DNA from: Caldilineaceae bacterium | Lineage (GTDB): Bacteria; Chloroflexota; Anaerolineae; Caldilineales; Caldilineaceae | DNA length: 8,995 nt | Assembly (NCBI GenBank): GCA_012032975.1 | Contig: JAAUPU010000066.1 | Location: 1-8,995, forward strand | Reading direction: 5' to 3' | In this document: in pieces, positions 5,795-8,995 of the stretch | Layout of the letters: each line of letters begins with the position of its first letter | How positions within the stretch are numbered: position 1 is the first letter of the stretch | The notes under the pieces: generated by a model | What the model was told of the DNA's origin: nothing | The model's input: the letters and a program-made list of their open reading frames with translations, nothing else | Database searches by the model: none | Made by a program: the position numbers and the translations under genes

Positions 5795-8457
5795 TCAGAC
5801 CGCAAAGCCGATGCGCAGCGGGCGGGCGGGCGCGAGGTGGACGGGTTGCTCGAAGAGCAGCCCCTCGACCGTCAACCGGCAGAGCGCCTGTTCATCACCC
5901 AGGCTGACGGAGATGACCTGGCGGTCGGCCAGCACGGGCAGACGCAGCGAACGCAGGGCAAGGTCGCCGGCCAACACACGCACTTCCGCGGCGTCCGGCG
6001 TCAACTCGAATTCGCCCCAGGCCGCGTCCAGCGACCAGAAGCAGCGGAAGCGTCCCTGCTCCGTCCGCACCGGGTCGAAGCCGATGGCGGCGGCGCCCTG
6101 CACCATGTCGAACTCGAAACCGGAGAAGGCGTTGAGCAGCGCATACGACGCCATGGAACGTGCGTAGTTGCTGCCGCACTCGAATTCATTCCACGGGTTG
6201 CGCCGCTCGCCGTCGTAGCGCCGACGGATCGCCTCGACGCAGGTCATGCCCTCGTCGACCATGCCAGTCTGGATCATGTGGATGGCCGCGGCGTACTCGA
6301 AGCCGTTCATGGTCTCCTGCGAATAGGGTGCGGGGATGGTCGGTTTCTGCGCGCCCTCTGGCCAGGCGCAGATGACGAGACCACCTTCGTCGTTGAGGCA
6401 GTAGATGCGGCAGGGGTTGTAGACCTCACCCATGACCGGGATGAAATTGTGCTTGAAGATCGCGGCGTTGGCCTGCTTGACCTGCTCCGGGTCGAAGATC
6501 TCGCCCAGCCCGTACAACGTGGCGTGCCACTGACCCAAGATCTGGTCGATGCTGCTGCCGCCGCCAAGCTGATACTTGACTTCGCCATGCTCCTCGTCCC
6601 AATAGGCCTGCAACGCGGTGCCGCCCTTGAGCGTGTCGTCGTCGCCCTCGAACGCGGCCACGATATTTTTGTCGTGCAGGTCGATCTGCTGGGCGTAATA
6701 TTCGCCGTTGAAGAGATGCTTGTCCGCCCACCGTTTGCCCCGCTGGAAGATGGCGCGATATTCATCCGCGGTCTCGTCGTCGCCGAGGTGCGCGGCCATC
6801 TCTGCGCCGGCCTTGAGCGCACCGAGATAGATGCCGGTCAGCCACGAATTGGGGCCGAAGAGCTCCATGTCGAGGGTGTGATGCTGGCGACCCGAGAGCA
6901 CGCCGCTCTTGTCCGGGTCCCAACGGTCCACGTTTTGTGGACTCCAGGCGAAGTCGATGGAGCGCTTCACCGCTGGCCAGATCGAGCGAAGCCAGTCGTC
7001 GTCGCCACAGATCTTCCAGTCGCGATAGCTTTTGAGTACGCCGCCAAATTGGCCATCGCAGCAGGGGCGAAAGTTCCAGGGCGCGGCGCCGATGGGCAAC
7101 TGGAGCCGGAAGGGCATACCGCCGTCGTCGCGCAGATTGTAGCGATAGTCGGCGTTGCGCATGGAGCGTTCCAGGCTGGGGAAGAGAAAGGGCAGCGCCT
7201 GGGCATAGTTCCAGACATGGGTGCAACTCCCCTCGCAACAGCCTGCGGTCGGGTGGCAACCTTCCCAGCCATAAAACGTGCCATCTTCCAGCCGCAGCGC
7301 AGTCGGCGACTTGAGGATGGAAATGTTGGCCGAGACCGCATCCAATGCAGCTGGCGGCAGACTAGAGGCAAAGAGCGCTTCCTTGAAGCGTCGGGTCTCG
7401 CTGAAAAGGCGATCCCATTGAGTCAGCGCAAAGTGCGCGCTGGCTGCGGAATCGGCCCAAACCGTGGCGTAATAGTTGCGCCAGGTCAGGTCGGTGGGTG
7501 CGCAGGATTCGCCCGGCCCACAGGCGCAGTCGATCAGCTCGATGCTCGACGGATCCTTCCAGTAATTCTCGCAGTTGGGAAAGTTCCAGGCGATCACAAA
7601 GCGGACGGTGCGCGTCTCCCCCGGCGCCACAGTGAGCGTGACGGCCAGCGCGCCTTCGTTCTGGGCGCCGCCTGCTCTGGCGCATAGACGCGGTCCTGGA
7701 GCAGTCCAGGCGTCGTAAAGTCGCGCCAGTAAACTTCCAGGCTGTCGAACCAGGAGCCGCGGAACCAGTAGGATTGCCAACTGATCTCAGCCTCCCCAGC
7801 GACCGCGGCATCGGTCGCCAGCGTGAGATCGCCGTAGCCGACGGCGTCGGCCGGCAGGTTGTCCGAACGCAGGTGCAGCGCATGGCCCCAGGGGTGTTCG
7901 ACCACGTTGTTCAAGTTGTTGGCGGGAAGTGGGTTGTTGAGCACACCGACCAGCGTGTAGGTGATGGGCGAGTCGGTCGGGTTGGCAATCGAAAACTCGA
8001 AGAAGGCGGCCGGCAGACTTGAATCCAGATCGTTGAGCGGGATGAAGGGATTGAAGGCGCTCATCGCAACCTGACCGGGAAAATCATCGTGGCGATAGGT
8101 CAGCTCGGCCAGTGGGAATTCGCCGCGGAACTCAACGTCCCGAAAGTGGGGCAGACCGGTCAGATATTCGCGCCGCGGTCCCCAGCCAAACGAGTTGAAG
8201 CGGTTGCCGCCCAGTTCGCCCTGGTAGGGTGGGTGCAGATCACCGTGCAGCACGCGCGCATCGAGCAGATGCCCGTCCGCTTCAGCCTTGATCGCAAAAT
8301 GGGAAAATCCGTTGACGCTGCCCTTGTTGGGCCGGTTGAAAATCTCCCAGTCGATCAGCCGGCCGTTGCCCGCCAGCCCGATGCAGCCGCTGCCGATCCC
8401 GCCCAGGGGAAAGCTAATCTGGTTGGTTCTGACGCCGGAATAGGTGAAATAACTCAT
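5795..8457 (-). CDS. GH116-family glycoside hydrolase (beta-glucosidase/xylosidase type), one frameshift
   Basis: ATG at 8457 follows GAGG (8466-8469) at eight bases. With one base added near 7665-7672 the two frames join ([17 protein letters not shown]) into about 887 residues, a normal family length. Residues 12-40 carry the family entry motif [11 protein letters not shown]...[13 protein letters not shown]. The N-terminal beta-sandwich runs to about residue 300, then the (alpha/alpha)6 catalytic domain to about 830. Landmarks by restored numbering: GWEG (Glu399), [21 protein letters not shown] (Glu409), [17 protein letters not shown] (Asp530). A Glu in the first cluster as nucleophile and Asp530 as acid/base are my inference. 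Known members cleave beta-glucosides, beta-xylosides or glucosylceramide; the substrate cannot be told here. No signal peptide is seen, so it is probably cytoplasmic. It is divergent from the antitoxin gene. As sequenced, the product would stop after about 287 residues without the catalytic domain. Confidence 0.88.
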
Positions 8458-8481
8458 GCTGATTTCCTCAAATGGTTGGTT

Positions 8482-8511
8482 GCGACAAAGTCGAAACGGC
8501 TCTGTTATAAT
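8482..8511 (+). promoter_or_regulatory. Sigma-70-type promoter of the antitoxin-toxin operon
   Basis: A perfect -10 box TATAAT (8506-8511) is preceded at 18 bases by GCGACA (8482-8487), which matches four of six bases of the -35 consensus. Transcription would start near 8518, about 48 bases before the antitoxin ATG. The region also carries the 5' side of the divergent GH116 gene, so the two genes may affect each other. Confidence 0.6.
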
Positions 8512-8519
8512 GGAATCCG

Positions 8520-8532
8520 ATGCTCATGGCAT
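8520..8532. promoter_or_regulatory. Candidate operator: small inverted repeat at the transcription start
   Basis: ATGC-TCATG-GCAT is a short inverted repeat immediately after the predicted transcription start. Toxin-antitoxin operons are usually autorepressed by binding of the complex at such a position. The arms are only four bases, so this may be chance. Confidence 0.25.
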
Positions 8533-8565
8533 AACCGATCAGGGGCCGTTAATTTGGAGGCGAGT

Positions 8566-8802
8566 ATGCAGCAGCCCGTAACGCTTGATGATCTCGTTGA
8601 ATTGACGAGCGAATTGTCCTTGACCGACCAGATGCGGCTGATTGAGAGAATATTGCCCGATATTCGGCGTAGATTGAGTGTCGAAGATCGGACTCAGCGA
8701 AAATCGCTCCGCGGTATTTGGAAAGGACTTGACATCACCAGCGATGATATCGAATCCGCGCGCCGCGAGACGTGGTCCGACTTTCCACGTAGCGACCTGT
8801 AG
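8566..8802 (+). CDS. Addiction-module antitoxin (VapB-like partner of a PIN toxin), 78 aa
   Basis: ATG at 8566 follows GGAGG (8556-8560) at five bases. The frame is open further upstream, but the promoter and ribosome site fix this start. The N-terminus (LDDLVELTSELSLTDQMRLIERILPDIRRRL) is a predicted helical segment like those in short addiction-module components. The C-terminus RKSLRGIWKGLDITSDDIESARRETWSDFP is the typical toxin-binding tail seen beside PIN-domain ribonucleases, where a flexible arm with Trp and Arg blocks the active site. The PIN toxin follows 11 bases after the stop, consistent with translational coupling. It appears intact. The family assignment is from pattern and context; no classical DNA-binding fold is evident. 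Confidence 0.8.
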   Translation: MQQPVTLDDLVELTSELSLTDQMRLIERILPDIRRRLSVEDRTQRKSLRGIWKGLDITSDDIESARRETWSDFPRSDL

Positions 8803-8813
8803 ACCGGTTTGAA

Positions 8814-8995
8814 ATGGCAGACTATGTAACAGATACGCATGGCTTGATCTGGTATCTTGAAGACAGTCCTCGTTTAGGAATTCAGGCGCGCCGCGCATTT
8901 GACGCATGCGACAGCGGGTCTGGCACAATCTTCGTCCTTACCATATGCCTGGTAGAAATAAGCTAGCTGCAAGAAAAAGCACGAATTCCAGCGTG
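8814..8995 (+). pseudogene. PIN-domain toxin (VapC-like), in-frame stop, 3' end outside window
   Basis: From ATG at 8814 the protein begins MADYVTDTHGLIWYLEDSPRLG, the classic VapC start with the first catalytic Asp (residue 7) in DTH. The second acidic residue, Glu48, lies in ICLVEIS. After 50 residues TAG (8964-8966) interrupts the frame, yet the same frame continues LQEKARIPA, a sequence typical of the family right after VEIxY. A Tyr codon has therefore probably become a stop, truncating the toxin before the remaining catalytic Asp residues. VapC toxins are Mg-dependent RNases acting on tRNA or rRNA; this one should be inactive if the stop is real. No strong ribosome site is seen, as expected for a coupled second gene. 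Confidence 0.7.

Noticed and set aside
5792..7687. 631-residue open frame on the plus strand
   Set aside because: It lies wholly opposite the GH116 gene and is codon-bias shadow; the minus-strand protein has clear GH116 motifs while this one has none.

Overview
The window looks like accessory DNA from a filamentous or environmental member of the Chloroflexota. That placement is an inference from gene style, not from a marker gene. The clues are a Tat leader of the SRRNVVRILAG...AHAQS type on a tiny cysteine-rich protein, a secreted 'YQGxLT' protein with Y-G decapeptide repeats, long 40-residue TPR arrays, a bacterial/archaeal-type GH116 glycosidase, PIN-type addiction modules, and heptanucleotide and palindromic dispersed repeats. 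Base composition is fairly GC-rich. No rRNA, tRNA or CRISPR array was seen.

Layout. (1) Positions 2-1802, plus strand: the 3' end of a TPR protein gene, then a gene for a secreted decapeptide-repeat protein. The second gene carries a one-base frameshift near 1080, and its 3' end is cut off by an insertion sequence. (2) About 1797-2995: a complete IS630-family element with imperfect terminal inverted repeats and probable TA target duplication; its transposase (minus strand) needs a -1 shift at a C7T5 run. (3) 3019-3252: a 77-residue Tat-exported protein whose mature part is an eight-cysteine, knottin-like mini-protein, followed by an 18-bp-stem hairpin terminator. (4) 3253-3576: a graveyard with a degenerate copy of the TPR gene tail, a PIN-toxin N-terminal stub and a palindromic repeat. 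(5) 3577-5649, minus strand: a decayed gene for about fifteen 40-residue TPR units, with three one-base frameshifts and one in-frame stop; its 5' end runs into repeat DNA. (6) 5530-5715: five tandem heptanucleotides and a large CACGAATT-type palindrome. (7) 5795-8457, minus strand: a GH116 glycoside hydrolase gene with one frameshift near 7668. (8) 8482-8995, plus strand: a promoter, an intact addiction-module antitoxin, and a PIN-domain toxin that meets an in-frame stop after 50 residues before running off the window.

How the parts relate. The two leftmost genes are co-directional, 38 bp apart, and may be an operon. The GH116 gene and the toxin-antitoxin pair diverge from one short intergenic region. 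Otherwise the genes do not form an obvious pathway. The recurring theme is damage: five genes have frameshifts or stops and two loci are mere remnants. Either this is a decaying, repeat- and IS-rich accessory island, or some of the single-base indels are consensus errors. Two of them are one-base losses at GGCGCC-like sites and several others lie in short C or T runs, so raw reads would separate these cases. The most novel-looking item is the Tat-exported eight-cysteine mini-protein.
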